Positions 18,313 to 28,053 are shown, counted from the first letter of the stretch. The stretch: DNA of 64,000 nucleotides from an uncultured Bacilli bacterium (GCA_934183255.1 CAKPSD010000002.1:62001-126000); one strand, 5' to 3'. Notes: generated from the sequence alone by a model not told the origin. Made by a program: numbers and translations.

Positions 18313-18482
18313 AAAATTACCCCTTCACGTATATAAAAAAATTATAAAATATGTATATTTTTTTGTAAAGTTTACTTTTAAATAACAATTTATGTATTTA
18401 ATAACTATTAAATATGTTATTATTAATTGTACATTATTGAATTTATGTCAATTATTTACAATTAAGGGAAAGGACTAATATT

Positions 18483-19223
18483 ATGAAAGAAATAAAGGCA
18501 GGAAACTATGTTCTTTCTTTAGCGTACACTGAAGAAGAACTTTTGAATATATATAAATTAAGATATAACGATCTAATTCTTGATTATAATGTTAATACTA
18601 AAGAAAAAGATATAGATAAAGATGAATATGATAATAGTTGTGACTATTTAATTGTTAAAGACACAAAAACTAATGAAATAATAGGTACATATAGACTTAT
18701 CCAAAGAAAACATTTAAAGTCTAATACTTTCCCATCTGAAAGTGAATATAACATAGACAATTTAAAAAAATCAAAATATAACATTCTTGAAGTATCACGT
18801 GCAGTAGTTCATAAATTGCATCGCGATGGTTTAGTTATAAAATTGCTTTTAAAAGGAATATTTGAATATTGTAAAGAAAATAACATTCGTTATTTATTTG
18901 GTACTGCTAGTTTTCACGGGAATGATGTAAATAAATATGAAGCACTATTTTCATACTTATTTAATAATTATTTAACAAATAATGATCTAAAAGCTATTGC
19001 TAAAGAAGATTCTACACAGAAAATAAATTCTATTAATAATAACCTAAGTGAAGTAGAAGTATTTAGAAATTTACCACCACTAGTAAAAACTTATTTAAAA
19101 ATGGGTGCTAGTATTGGTGAAGGAATATATATTGATGTTCCATTTAATAGTATAGATGTATTTGTATTATTGGATTTAGAGAATAAAAACGAAAGATATG
19201 TAGATAGATTATTAGCTTTATAG
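18483..19223 (+). CDS. OlsB-like N-acyltransferase (ornithine/lysine lipid first step)
   Basis: GNAT-fold protein of the ornithine-lipid N-acyltransferase/autoinducer-synthase-like family (Acetyltransf_5). The start GNYVLSLAYTEEELLNIYKLRYND matches the family, followed by TNEIIGTYRL, the conserved EVSRAVVHKLHR segment, and an RYLFGTASFHG strand. Family members attach a 3-hydroxyacyl chain from acyl-ACP to the alpha-amino group of ornithine (OlsB). The next gene, 10 nt downstream, encodes a PlsC acyltransferase, the usual second partner (OlsA), which supports an aminolipid pathway. Amino acid substrate is not determinable. 246 residues; AAAGGA ribosome site. Confidence 0.78.
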   Translation: MKEIKAGNYVLSLAYTEEELLNIYKLRYNDLILDYNVNTKEKDIDKDEYDNSCDYLIVKDTKTNEIIGTYRLIQRKHLKSNTFPSESEYNIDNLKKSKYNILEVSRAVVHKLHRDGLVIKLLLKGIFEYCKENNIRYLFGTASFHGNDVNKYEALFSYLFNNYLTNNDLKAIAKEDSTQKINSINNNLSEVEVFRNLPPLVKTYLKMGASIGEGIYIDVPFNSIDVFVLLDLENKNERYVDRLLAL

Positions 19224-19233
19224 GAGAATAGTA

Positions 19234-21132
19234 ATGAAAAAGTTTGATAAAAAGAAATTATTTTATTTAATACCCTTAATTATTTTTCTTGTAATCATAT
19301 TCATCATAGGTAAAGAATTAATATCCGTTATTCCCCATTTAAAAAATGCTGAAAATGAAGATATTAAAGAATATTTAACATCATTTGGATTAAAAGGTGC
19401 AATATTTTTAATTATCTTACAAACAGTAATGATTACAATGGGATTTATTCCATCAGAATTTTTACAAGTAGCTTCAGGAATTGCATATGGGACTATATGT
19501 GGTGGACTTATTTGTACTGCTGGAGTAGTAACAGGAGCAACAGTTATTTACTTACTTGTTAATGTATTTAAAGTAAATAGTAATCAATTATTCAAAAACA
19601 ATAATAAACTTCAAGAAATAAATAAACTTAATGCACATAAAAATAAAGTAACAAAAACTCTTCTTACATTATTCTTTTTGCCTGCTATACCATATGGAGT
19701 AATTTGTTATTATGGATCTAGTCAAAAGATCTCTTATAGAAGATATGTATTAATATGTATAGTAGGAACCTTCCCATCAATATACTTATCTTCACTACTT
19801 GGAAACATTTTATTAGAAGCAATTGGAAATCATTTTTATTTAGTATTAGGCTTAACAATATTATTAGTTATTATAGGAAGTGTAGCATCAAAAGCATTTA
19901 CTAATAAGAAAAAGAATAAATTAGGCATTAGAGATGACTTTAATGTTGAAAAACCAAATTGGTTTTTATATCACCTTTTAGCACCTTTTGTATTCTTAAT
20001 ATTTAAAATTAAAAATAATGTTAGAATAACTCATAATGAAGCTAGAAAATTAAAAGGCCCATACTTGATTTTGTGCAATCACCCATCACGTCCAGATTTT
20101 GTATACACTGCTATGTGCATATATCCACATAGATTAAATGGAGTAACTGCTCGTAATTATTTTTACAATAAAAGACTTTGTTGGCTGCTAAAAAATTTAG
20201 GTTGCATTCCAAAAAACTTATTCAACCCAGACATAGAAACTATTAAAAACATTCTAAGTGTTATTAAAAATAATGGAATAGTAATGATGATGCCTGAAGG
20301 TAGATTAAGTGCAACTGGTGAACTAGAAACTATGCCTGAAGGTGCTGACAAATTAATAAAGAAGTTAAAAGTCCCTGTTGTAGTAGTAAATGTTAAAGGT
20401 GCTCACCTAACTGGTGCAAAGTGGATGCAAGTTAGAAGAAAAGGAAGAATAGATGTATCATCCAAAATTTTATTAACTAAAGAAGAAATAGAAAATAATA
20501 GTATTGAATACATAAAAGATAAATTAAATCTTGCAATGCAATATAATGATTACAAATGGAATAAAATAGAAAAAATTGAATATAAAGGGAAAAATTTACT
20601 AAAAGGTTTAACTAATATCTTATATTTATGCCCACATTGTAAAAAAGAATTTACTTTAGATGCAGATAAAAATATAGTCCATTGTAATAATTGTAATACA
20701 ACATATACTATGGATAATTATTATGTCTTCAATAAAAATGAAGATAATATAACAGACATCAACGATTGGTATAAGCTTCAAATAAAATCAGAAAAAGAAA
20801 AGATTATAAATAATCCTAATTACTTTTTACAAACTGAAGTAATTTTAAAAATGCCTAAATCTTATAATGGCAAATTAAAAGAAGTGGGAAAAGGTGTATG
20901 CATACTAAATAAAAACGAACTAATATATACAGGTTATATTAATAATGAAAGTGTTGTAAAAACTTTTAAAATAGAAAATATTCCTGCATTGCCTTTTGGC
21001 TGTAATGAAGATTTTGAAATATATGCAGATAATACTTTTTATTATTTTGCTCCTATAACTAACAAAAAACAATGTTCTAAATGGTCTATATATGCTGAAG
21101 TTGCACATAACTTAAAGCAAAACAATAATTAG
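19234..21132 (+). CDS. VTT/DedA - PlsC acyltransferase - zinc ribbon fusion protein
   Basis: A 632-residue fusion. Residues about 1-220 form a multi-helix VTT (TVP38/DedA) membrane domain with the GFIPSEFLQVASGIAYGT and FLPAIPYG motifs. Residues about 250-440 are a PlsC-type 1-acyl acyltransferase with NHPSRPD (His283, Asp288) and MPEGRLS. A C-terminal treble-clef or zinc-ribbon follows: CPHC (466, 469) and CNNC (484, 487), then a beta-rich tail. It very likely acylates the lyso-product of the adjacent OlsB-like enzyme, while the VTT domain may move lipid across the bilayer (inference). Its stop codon shares bases with the convergent HD gene stop. Confidence 0.82.
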   Translation: MKKFDKKKLFYLIPLIIFLVIIFIIGKELISVIPHLKNAENEDIKEYLTSFGLKGAIFLIILQTVMITMGFIPSEFLQVASGIAYGTICGGLICTAGVVTGATVIYLLVNVFKVNSNQLFKNNNKLQEINKLNAHKNKVTKTLLTLFFLPAIPYGVICYYGSSQKISYRRYVLICIVGTFPSIYLSSLLGNILLEAIGNHFYLVLGLTILLVIIGSVASKAFTNKKKNKLGIRDDFNVEKPNWFLYHLLAPFVFLIFKIKNNVRITHNEARKLKGPYLILCNHPSRPDFVYTAMCIYPHRLNGVTARNYFYNKRLCWLLKNLGCIPKNLFNPDIETIKNILSVIKNNGIVMMMPEGRLSATGELETMPEGADKLIKKLKVPVVVVNVKGAHLTGAKWMQVRRKGRIDVSSKILLTKEEIENNSIEYIKDKLNLAMQYNDYKWNKIEKIEYKGKNLLKGLTNILYLCPHCKKEFTLDADKNIVHCNNCNTTYTMDNYYVFNKNEDNITDINDWYKLQIKSEKEKIINNPNYFLQTEVILKMPKSYNGKLKEVGKGVCILNKNELIYTGYINNESVVKTFKIENIPALPFGCNEDFEIYADNTFYYFAPITNKKQCSKWSIYAEVAHNLKQNNN

Positions 21133-21587
21133 TGTCTATTAAAAAATTCTTTCATTGCGCATATCTTATCACTAAAACAAACTAAAAAAGATTCTTTATA
21201 TTTTGGAAACTTAAAAAACGTTAATGGCCACATATGAGATAAAATAATATCTTCTTCTATCTCATTTAAATCATTAAATTCTTTTCTAGCATTTTCAAGT
21301 GCCTTTTTAGGATGAACAAAAACATGATTTAAGTTTTTTCTTTTATTTTCTCTCCAATCATATAAATAAAAATCATGTAAAAGAGCTCCTCTAATAAGAG
21401 AAGCTAAATCTACTTTCATATTTCTTTTTTTAGCATATATAAAGCATTTAGTAGCAACATTCATACTATGCTCATAACAATTAACATATTTATGTTGTTT
21501 AATTTCTTTCATCTTTTTAAATTTTTCATTATTAGCTACTTTTTTTACTACTTCCTTAAATTCATTATATTCTTTCTCTGTTATCAT
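21129..21587 (-). CDS. HD-domain phosphohydrolase
   Basis: 152-residue soluble protein with an HD-type metal site: YEHSMNVATKCF, then LIRGALLHDFYLYDW (His-Asp pair) and a later LSHMWP. HD proteins hydrolyse nucleotides or phosphate esters; the small YedJ-type size fits but the substrate is unknown. Start at ATG 21587 is preferred over a longer hydrophobic extension that is simply the permease gene in another frame. It overlaps the permease gene by 23 nt and belongs to that operon. Its stop is embedded in the stop of the convergent acyltransferase gene. Confidence 0.78.
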   Translation of the reverse strand: MITEKEYNEFKEVVKKVANNEKFKKMKEIKQHKYVNCYEHSMNVATKCFIYAKKRNMKVDLASLIRGALLHDFYLYDWRENKRKNLNHVFVHPKKALENARKEFNDLNEIEEDIILSHMWPLTFFKFPKYKESFLVCFSDKICAMKEFFNRH

Positions 21588-22386
21588 TAGTATTAACCTT
21601 ACTATTATTAATACGATTCCTAGTAACAAAAATAGATGAAATAACAAGAAAAACACTAATAACCACATTAGAAATTGCAGTAATTAAATGATCACTTAAT
21701 CTATAATTTGAATACATCATAAGTTCATTACTAAGATTTAATAAATTATATGGCAAAAAGCTATTAACTTTAGGTATAGCATCAATTATACTAAGTCCAA
21801 AGTATACTAGTACAACAAATAAATATGATTTTCCTTTTTTCTTAGATGCACAACTAATAAACATTGTTATACATATATTAGCGATTAAAAGTAAATATAA
21901 ATAAACTAATACAATAAATCCTCTTACACCCATTATTTGCTTAAAAAGCAATATATTTAAAGGGACAAATAACGCTATACTAATTAAATAACAAACCGTT
22001 ACTAAAATAATTTGAGAAACTAAATGTGCAAGCACAATTTCACTATCATTTACTTTATTCATCTTCAAGACATTATATGTTCCTTTTTCCTTTTCTTTAA
22101 TAATAGTAGCAGCAAACATTAAAGGAACAAATAAAACAGCAATTTGCCCTATATTACTAATAAATTGAAGATATGAATCTGCAACTGTTGAAGAAAGGAT
22201 TAAAGAATTTGTTCCTTCTATCTCACCAGAGTTAGTAAGTATCCATTTAATTAATTCAGGTAAAAATTTAGCACTCACAGCACTTATAATTGAAAAGAAA
22301 GCAAACACAATTCCAAATATTAAAACTCTTTTATTTCTAATCATTTCAACTAAATTCTTTTTTAATAAAATAGCAAAATTACGCAT
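21565..22386 (-). CDS. ABC-2 type transporter permease
   Basis: 273-residue integral membrane protein with about six hydrophobic helices: an N-terminal KNLVEMIRNKRVLIFGIVFAF, an amphipathic coupling region with EKEKGTYNVLKMNKV, and helices in the second half. Start overlaps the ATPase gene end by 8 nt, and the pair forms an ABC exporter. Cargo unknown. AGGGAGG ribosome site. Confidence 0.85.
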   Translation of the reverse strand: MRNFAILLKKNLVEMIRNKRVLIFGIVFAFFSIISAVSAKFLPELIKWILTNSGEIEGTNSLILSSTVADSYLQFISNIGQIAVLFVPLMFAATIIKEKEKGTYNVLKMNKVNDSEIVLAHLVSQIILVTVCYLISIALFVPLNILLFKQIMGVRGFIVLVYLYLLLIANICITMFISCASKKKGKSYLFVVLVYFGLSIIDAIPKVNSFLPYNLLNLSNELMMYSNYRLSDHLITAISNVVISVFLVISSIFVTRNRINNSKVNTNDNRERI

Positions 22387-23266
22387 TGTTTTTAACCTCC
22401 CTTAAAAAGATTTCTTCAAGATTATCTTTTTTAATAAGAACGCTTTTAACTAATACTTCTTCTTTTATTAATAATTCAAAAATGTCCTTTTCTAACACAT
22501 TAACATCACTATAATTAATCTCTAAACAATTTTCTATACTATCACTAAAACTATTTTCATATTCTAATTTATCTTTAATTTTTAAAAGATCTTCCCTACT
22601 TTTAAATTCTACTTGAATAGTTTGCTTATCTGAAAACATATTTTTTATCTCATTTGATACTATAATTTTTCCCTTATTAATTAACACTACATAATCGCAT
22701 ACTCTTTCAATATCAGTTAATATGTGAGATGAAAATATAATTGTTACCTTTCCTCTTAAAGCATTAACAGTGTCAAATATCTCTTTTCTACCAATTGGAT
22801 CAAGTGCAGACACAGGCTCATCCATTATTAAAACATCTGGTTCATCTACAATAACAGAAGCAATCCCTACTTTTTGTCTAAGTCCCCTAGATAATTTACT
22901 AATCTTATGATCAATATAATCACTCAAATTTAAAAATTTTAACACCTCATTAATTCTATATTCTTTATCTTTTTCATAATGAGATATATCAAGTAAAAAA
23001 TTTAAATATTCTTTAACAGTATAAAATTCATAAAAATTAGGAACATCTTGCAAATACTTAATTTTCAAATTTTTATCATATTCAATATAACCTTCATCAC
23101 ATTTAACTTGATTCATTATCATCTTCATAATAGTAGTCTTACCTGCTCCATTAGGCCCTAAAAGACCACAAACAGTACCCTTTTGAATATCAAAACTAGC
23201 GTTATTTACTACTCTTCTATTATTATATATTTTAGTTACATCATGTAAACTAAGTATATTTTCCAT
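22379..23266 (-). CDS. ABC transporter ATP-binding protein
   Basis: 295 residues from ATG 23266 (GGAGG site 7 nt upstream). Walker A GPNGAGKTT, signature LSRGLRQKVG (a variant LSRG in place of LSGG, common in NatA/CcmA-like proteins), Walker B VLIMDEPVSALDP, H-loop SSHIL. Paired with the following permease gene. The signature variant and size fit NatA/YhaQ-type ABC-2 ATPases. Cargo unknown. Confidence 0.9.
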   Translation of the reverse strand: MENILSLHDVTKIYNNRRVVNNASFDIQKGTVCGLLGPNGAGKTTIMKMIMNQVKCDEGYIEYDKNLKIKYLQDVPNFYEFYTVKEYLNFLLDISHYEKDKEYRINEVLKFLNLSDYIDHKISKLSRGLRQKVGIASVIVDEPDVLIMDEPVSALDPIGRKEIFDTVNALRGKVTIIFSSHILTDIERVCDYVVLINKGKIIVSNEIKNMFSDKQTIQVEFKSREDLLKIKDKLEYENSFSDSIENCLEINYSDVNVLEKDIFELLIKEEVLVKSVLIKKDNLEEIFLREVKNNA

Positions 23267-23322
23267 ATCTATTCCTCCAATCATTAAAAGTTTAGCACAT
23301 TATTTTTAAATTATAAATAAAA

Positions 23323-23442
23323 CTATTCTTTTTTACTTTTCTTACAATTGTTATTTTTACACAAATAACAATTATGACACAAATTATTTTTTGCTTTAAA
23401 AGCAAAAAGCATAATTATACATATTAAAATTATATTAATCAT
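23323..23442 (-). CDS. Small FeoB-associated Cys-rich membrane protein
   Basis: 39 residues: one hydrophobic helix (MINIILICIIMLFAF) then KAKNNLCHNCYLCKNNNCKK with four Cys. This matches the architecture of the FeoB-associated Cys-rich membrane protein family, which sits 3' of feoB in many Firmicutes and may bind iron. The ATG overlaps the feoB stop as ATGA (23442-23439), indicating translational coupling; AGGTG lies upstream. It is shorter than usual open-frame cut-offs and easy to miss. Confidence 0.8.
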   Translation of the reverse strand: MINIILICIIMLFAFKAKNNLCHNCYLCKNNNCKKSKKE

Positions 23443-25313
23443 AAAACACCTACTATTAAAGAGCCTATTAAATAAATTAGAAAAGATAAAAACCATGCCA
23501 CAACAAATTGCACTAACAAAGCTAAATATATTTTTTTATTATTTAACTCTTTTTTCATTGTTTTAACTGCACTAATACAAGGAATACTAAATAAATTAAA
23601 ACTAACAAAAGAATAAGCAGATACTTTGTTAAAGAAAGAAAAAGAAGCACTCTTAAATATATTGTTACTTTTAGCAATAACAGCCATTGAACTAACAACC
23701 TGCTCTTTAGCTATTAACCCCTGTATTATACAAGCCGTAGCCTCAAAACTATTTGTACCAAAAAGTGGATAAAACACCCATGATATACACTTACTAATAT
23801 TCGCTAATATACTATCATTCACACTAACGCCATACTCTAACTTAAAAGAAAAAGACATAAAAAACCATATTACAATTGAAGAAATAAAAATTGTACTGCT
23901 AACCCTTTTTATAAAAGATAATACTTTTTCATAAACATCTCTAATAACATACTTTATATTAGGAACTTTATATTCCGGTAATTCACTAATATATGTATCA
24001 TTTTCTTTATTTTTAAATATTAGTTTAAATATAAAAGCAATAATTATAATTAACATAATAGAAAGAAAATAAAACGATGCACTTATAAAACCATACTTAT
24101 CATTAAAAAAAGTTGAAGCAAACAAAGATATTATTGGAAGTTTTGCACTACAAGGAATAAATGGTGTAAGCATTATTGTATTCTCTTTTTCTAGTTTGTT
24201 TTCAATAGTTCTAGTAGACATTATTCCAGTAACGCTACACCCACTACCTATAAAAAAAGAAATAAGTGATTTTCCACTTAAACCTATTTTTTTAAATAAA
24301 CAATCAAACATAAAAGCAATTCTAGACATATACCCACTAGTTTCTAGTATAGCTATACAAAAAAACAAAATAATTAACTGTGGCACAAATTTCAAAACAA
24401 CACTAATACCAGTAATAATTCCATCATTTATTAAACTAATTATCGCTTTGGAAACTCTTAATCTAGTAAGAATAAAATTATTTTTATAAATTATTGTGCT
24501 AATCATTTTACTAATAATGTAATCAAATTTATTACTAGTTATATTAATCAAAAAATACATAAAAAATATTATTATTATAAAAACAGGTATTCCTATCCAC
24601 TTATTTAAAACTATACTATCTAATTTATCATTAATACTCTTTTTATTTTCTCTATTAAAAACACATTTTTCTTTTATATTACATGCATATTTATATCTAT
24701 AATCAATAAACTCCTCTAAATAATCTTTTTCTAATAATCTTATACTATAAAAACGTTTATACTTTAAATTAATATTTTTAGAATACTCTTCAATTTTACT
24801 CTCCATTTTATAATCAAAAATTTTATTATTATAATTTAAATTATTATCATTAATACTTTTAGTTAACTCACTTATACCAATATTTTTAATAGAGCTCACT
24901 TTAATAACTTTAATATTTAACATTTTACTCATTAATTCATTGTCGACTACTATTCCCTTTTTATCTAATAAATCAATCATATTAATTACAATTAGCATTG
25001 GAATATTTAAATCCATTAATTGAGTAGTCAAATACAAACTTCTCTCTATTAAAGAAGCATCAATAACATTAATAATTAAATCAATATCTTCATTTAAAAG
25101 ATAATCTCTAGTTATTTTTTCTTCACTAGAATATGGAAATAAAGAATACACACCAGGCAAATCAATTACCTCAATATTAGTATTCTTAATAATTCCTATT
25201 TTCTTTTCAACTGTTACTCCAGGAAAATTCCCTATTTTTTGATTTAATCCAGTAAGAGCATTAAATAAAGTAGTCTTACCTGAATTTTGATTACCAACAA
25301 GTGCTACCTTCAT
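23439..25313 (-). CDS. feoB: Ferrous iron transporter FeoB
   Basis: Fe2+ uptake protein with a cytosolic N-terminal GTPase and a large membrane domain. G1 GNQNSGKTT (residues 7-15), G2 GVTVEK, G3 DLPGVYSL, G4 NMID; then from about residue 240 multiple helices with the Gate motif SGCSVTGIMSTRTIE and ACIIQGLIAKEQVVSS. 624 residues, slightly short. ATGA overlap with feoA upstream and with the Cys-rich small gene downstream, so all three are one coupled unit. Ends in TGA, evidence for the standard code. Confidence 0.96.
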   Translation of the reverse strand: MKVALVGNQNSGKTTLFNALTGLNQKIGNFPGVTVEKKIGIIKNTNIEVIDLPGVYSLFPYSSEEKITRDYLLNEDIDLIINVIDASLIERSLYLTTQLMDLNIPMLIVINMIDLLDKKGIVVDNELMSKMLNIKVIKVSSIKNIGISELTKSINDNNLNYNNKIFDYKMESKIEEYSKNINLKYKRFYSIRLLEKDYLEEFIDYRYKYACNIKEKCVFNRENKKSINDKLDSIVLNKWIGIPVFIIIIFFMYFLINITSNKFDYIISKMISTIIYKNNFILTRLRVSKAIISLINDGIITGISVVLKFVPQLIILFFCIAILETSGYMSRIAFMFDCLFKKIGLSGKSLISFFIGSGCSVTGIMSTRTIENKLEKENTIMLTPFIPCSAKLPIISLFASTFFNDKYGFISASFYFLSIMLIIIIAFIFKLIFKNKENDTYISELPEYKVPNIKYVIRDVYEKVLSFIKRVSSTIFISSIVIWFFMSFSFKLEYGVSVNDSILANISKCISWVFYPLFGTNSFEATACIIQGLIAKEQVVSSMAVIAKSNNIFKSASFSFFNKVSAYSFVSFNLFSIPCISAVKTMKKELNNKKIYLALLVQFVVAWFLSFLIYLIGSLIVGVL

Positions 25314-25537
25314 ATTCTTAAAACCTCAATATTACTTAAATCTTTTTTTCTAAGGCACAACTCATATCCTCTAACCTCAATACTAATAGGATCATTAAAA
25401 GGTGCAATTTTCTTTATACATATAATAGTGTTCTTAGTTAATCCCATCTCTAATATCTTTCTTTTTAAAATATTATCCCTTATATTTACATTAATAATCT
25501 TAGCTTTTTCTCCCTTTTTTAATTCATCTATATGCAA
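25310..25537 (-). CDS. feoA: FeoA family protein
   Basis: 75-residue SH3-like accessory protein of the Feo system: MHIDELKKGEKAKI, LKRKILEMGLTKN and GYELCLRKKDLSNIEV are typical. The start is a TTG at 25537, selected by GAGGTG 7 nt upstream; no in-frame ATG is available. Stop TGA overlaps the feoB ATG. Divergent from the C26 amidotransferase gene across a 72-bp gap in which I could not read a Fur-type operator. Confidence 0.9.
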   Translation of the reverse strand: MHIDELKKGEKAKIINVNIRDNILKRKILEMGLTKNTIICIKKIAPFNDPISIEVRGYELCLRKKDLSNIEVLRI

Positions 25538-25609
25538 AAGTAGTCACCTCTTTACTAAAAGATATGCATATAAAAATTAATATATTTCATATAATTTAGT
25601 GGTGATAAA

Positions 25610-26242
25610 ATGAAAATAGGTATAACAACTAGAACTTTTAATAGTTCTACTAATGCAAAGTTAAATGCTGTACCATCCACTTACATAAATATAATAAGCG
25701 AAGATAATTTTCCTATAATTATTTATAATAATATTGATGTAATAAAAAATAAAGACTATCTTTTAAACTTAATAAAAGATATTGATGGATTCATTTTAGG
25801 TGGAGGAGATGAAACTAGTGAAGTAGATATATTTATAATAGATTATTGTTATAAAAATGATATTCCTTTGCTAGGTATCTGTTTAGGCATGCAAGAAATA
25901 GCTTTGTATTTCAATGAAAAAGGATTAAAAAAGTTAAGTAATTTATCTCATTTTGACATGAATAGTGATTATTTACATACAGTTAAATTAAACAAAAAAG
26001 GATACTTATATAACTTATTAAAGCAAGATAGCATACCAGTCAACAGTAGACATAAATATTGTGTTTTAAATAATAAGAATTTTGTTATTGAAGGAAAATG
26101 TGATAATGTAATTGAAGCATTTAAAGTAAAACAAAAAAAGTACATTTTAGGAGTTCAATTTCATCCCGAAATAATGTACTTTTATGATAATAATGCAAAA
26201 CAATTATTTAATGATTTCTTTAAAGTTTGTTCTAAAAAATAA
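25610..26242 (+). CDS. Class I glutamine amidotransferase-like peptidase C26
   Basis: PuuD/gamma-glutamyl hydrolase type. The nucleophile is in GICLGMQEIA, the catalytic His-Glu in QFHPEIMY, and the N-terminal GGGDETSE loop is typical. 210 residues, a little short. May hydrolyse gamma-glutamyl compounds such as gamma-glutamyl-GABA; substrate inferred from family. GGTGAT ribosome site. Its last 11 bp overlap the convergent gpsA end. Confidence 0.85.
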   Translation: MKIGITTRTFNSSTNAKLNAVPSTYINIISEDNFPIIIYNNIDVIKNKDYLLNLIKDIDGFILGGGDETSEVDIFIIDYCYKNDIPLLGICLGMQEIALYFNEKGLKKLSNLSHFDMNSDYLHTVKLNKKGYLYNLLKQDSIPVNSRHKYCVLNNKNFVIEGKCDNVIEAFKVKQKKYILGVQFHPEIMYFYDNNAKQLFNDFFKVCSKK

Positions 26243-27197
26243 ACTCCTTCTTTATACTTCTTAAAAATAGTTTATTTAGTGAATCTCTAGGATCTTTATT
26301 TTCATATAAAATACCATAAACAACTTCACATATTGGCATATCAATATTCTTTTCTTTAGCAATATTCATCATTGCTTTAACTGTATAATAACCCTCTGCT
26401 AAACTCTTGTATTCTTCTTTTTTAACAAAAAGCTCTCCAAACATTCTATTATGACTATGTTCGCTAAAAACAGTAGCCTCATAATCTCCTAAATGACAAA
26501 GTCCATAAGCAGAACGCTCGTTTCCACCCATTGCTTTAATAAATCTAGACACTTCAACTGTTCCTCTAGACATAAGTGCACCTTTTAAGGAAGATAATCC
26601 AAGGCCATCTAACATACCTGCAGCTATACCAATTACATTCTTACTAGCAGCTCCTATCTCATTACCAACTAGATCAGTACCATAATAAAATCTAATTAAA
26701 CTACTAGAAAATTCCTTTACAAGTTCCTCTTTTAATAAATCATTACTAGAATCTATAACCATGCAATTAGGAACACCTTTAACAAACTCTTCTACATGTC
26801 CTGGGCCAATCCACACAGCAACTCTATTAGTATCATCACAAAACTCTTCAACTACCTGACTAAGTCTACAGCCTGTAGATATTTCTATACCTTTCATACA
26901 CAAAATAAATGTTTTATTTTTTATTCCTACACTTACTAATTCTTTCATTAAACCCCTAACACCTTGTGAATTAATAGATATAACAATAGTATCATTTTCT
27001 AATGCTTTTTTCAAATTACTTTCTAATTTTAAACTATCACTAAGCACTACTTTACCATTAGTCCTAGTCTCTTTAAATCTTTTAAAATCTTCTGAAGATT
27101 CTCTGCCATACAAAGTGACATTTTTACCAATTTTATCTAAATAGTAGGCGATAAAACTACCCCATCTACCACAACCTATAACTGTAATATTATCCAT
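26232..27197 (-). CDS. gpsA: Glycerol-3-phosphate dehydrogenase [NAD(P)+]
   Basis: Makes sn-glycerol-3-phosphate for phospholipid synthesis. N-terminal GCGRWGSFIAYYL dinucleotide fold, then VISINSQGVR, the active-site lysine region GAASKNVIGIAAGMLDG, and SRGTVEVSRF. 321 residues, normal. GGAGG ribosome site. Supplies backbone for the acyltransferases seen elsewhere in the window. Confidence 0.93.
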   Translation of the reverse strand: MDNITVIGCGRWGSFIAYYLDKIGKNVTLYGRESSEDFKRFKETRTNGKVVLSDSLKLESNLKKALENDTIVISINSQGVRGLMKELVSVGIKNKTFILCMKGIEISTGCRLSQVVEEFCDDTNRVAVWIGPGHVEEFVKGVPNCMVIDSSNDLLKEELVKEFSSSLIRFYYGTDLVGNEIGAASKNVIGIAAGMLDGLGLSSLKGALMSRGTVEVSRFIKAMGGNERSAYGLCHLGDYEATVFSEHSHNRMFGELFVKKEEYKSLAEGYYTVKAMMNIAKEKNIDMPICEVVYGILYENKDPRDSLNKLFLRSIKKEFIF

Positions 27198-27211
27198 ATT
27201 TTCCTCCGAAA

Positions 27212-27232
27212 TAAAAAGTGAATTACTTCACT
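27212..27232 (-). terminator. Terminator after the class I methyltransferase gene
   Basis: Minus strand AGTGAA-GTAA-TTCACT (27217-27232) followed by TTTTAT, between the methyltransferase stop and gpsA. Confidence 0.75.
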
Positions 27233-27242
27233 CTTTAATATT

Positions 27243-28034
27243 TTAATTTTTCTTACAAATATATAACATATGAGAACTATATCCAAATAATTCTTCTCTT
27301 TCACACCTAGTTAAGTGATATGTCATATAAACTCCAAATTCTGTTTCATTAAATGAATCTATTTGATCTGCTAATATTTCTGACAATCCATCACTTGCTA
27401 CTGACATAACTTTAGTAACGTTATTTTTATTAACCATATTTTCAAAATCTTTTACATTAGTAGAATAGAAAATTTCATCTTGTAATGGTTTAAAATTGAA
27501 ATCAGCATCACAAAGTTTTTTATAATCCATAATATTTCCTTTTTGAACCATATATCTTTCAAACATTGCATCATTAGTTAAATACGAGAAAATTATTATT
27601 CCATCTTTCTTAGTAACTCTAATAGCTTCTTGTATTGCTTTTTCAATATCTTTTTTATTAAAAATATGATACATAGGACCTAAAGATAATGTAACATCAA
27701 ACAAATCATCTGCATATATTCCAAGATCAACAGCATCTGCTGATCTTACTCTTAAATTTTTAACTTCTTCACTAGCAGCATTTAAAATTTCTAAATTGTG
27801 TTCACTAATTTCTACAGCTTCTACTTTATATCCTTTCTTAGCTAAATATAAAGAATATGCACCAGTACCTGCACCAAGCTCTAATATTTTAGCTCCCTTT
27901 TTAGCAAATTTTTCAATATATGTTGCATTAGTAAGGAACTCAACTTTACGGTGATTCTTTAAAAATCTTTCATCTTCTTTATATGTATTATAATAATCTT
28001 TTACAATAGCTTCTCTTTTATCTTTTTGAGGCAT
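27243..28034 (-). CDS. Class I SAM-dependent methyltransferase
   Basis: 263 residues from ATG 28034 (AGGAG site). SAM motif I ILELGAGTGAYSLYLAKKG near residue 48, then VEAVEISEHN and DVTLSLGPMYHI. The N-terminal KREAIVKDYYNTYKEDERFL is typical of small-molecule methyltransferases of the UbiE/YcgJ kind. Substrate unknown. Own promoter-like sequence and terminator, so a single-gene unit. Confidence 0.82.
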   Translation of the reverse strand: MPQKDKREAIVKDYYNTYKEDERFLKNHRKVEFLTNATYIEKFAKKGAKILELGAGTGAYSLYLAKKGYKVEAVEISEHNLEILNAASEEVKNLRVRSADAVDLGIYADDLFDVTLSLGPMYHIFNKKDIEKAIQEAIRVTKKDGIIIFSYLTNDAMFERYMVQKGNIMDYKKLCDADFNFKPLQDEIFYSTNVKDFENMVNKNNVTKVMSVASDGLSEILADQIDSFNETEFGVYMTYHLTRCEREELFGYSSHMLYICKKN

Positions 28035-28053
28035 TATTATCACTCCTAGTAAT

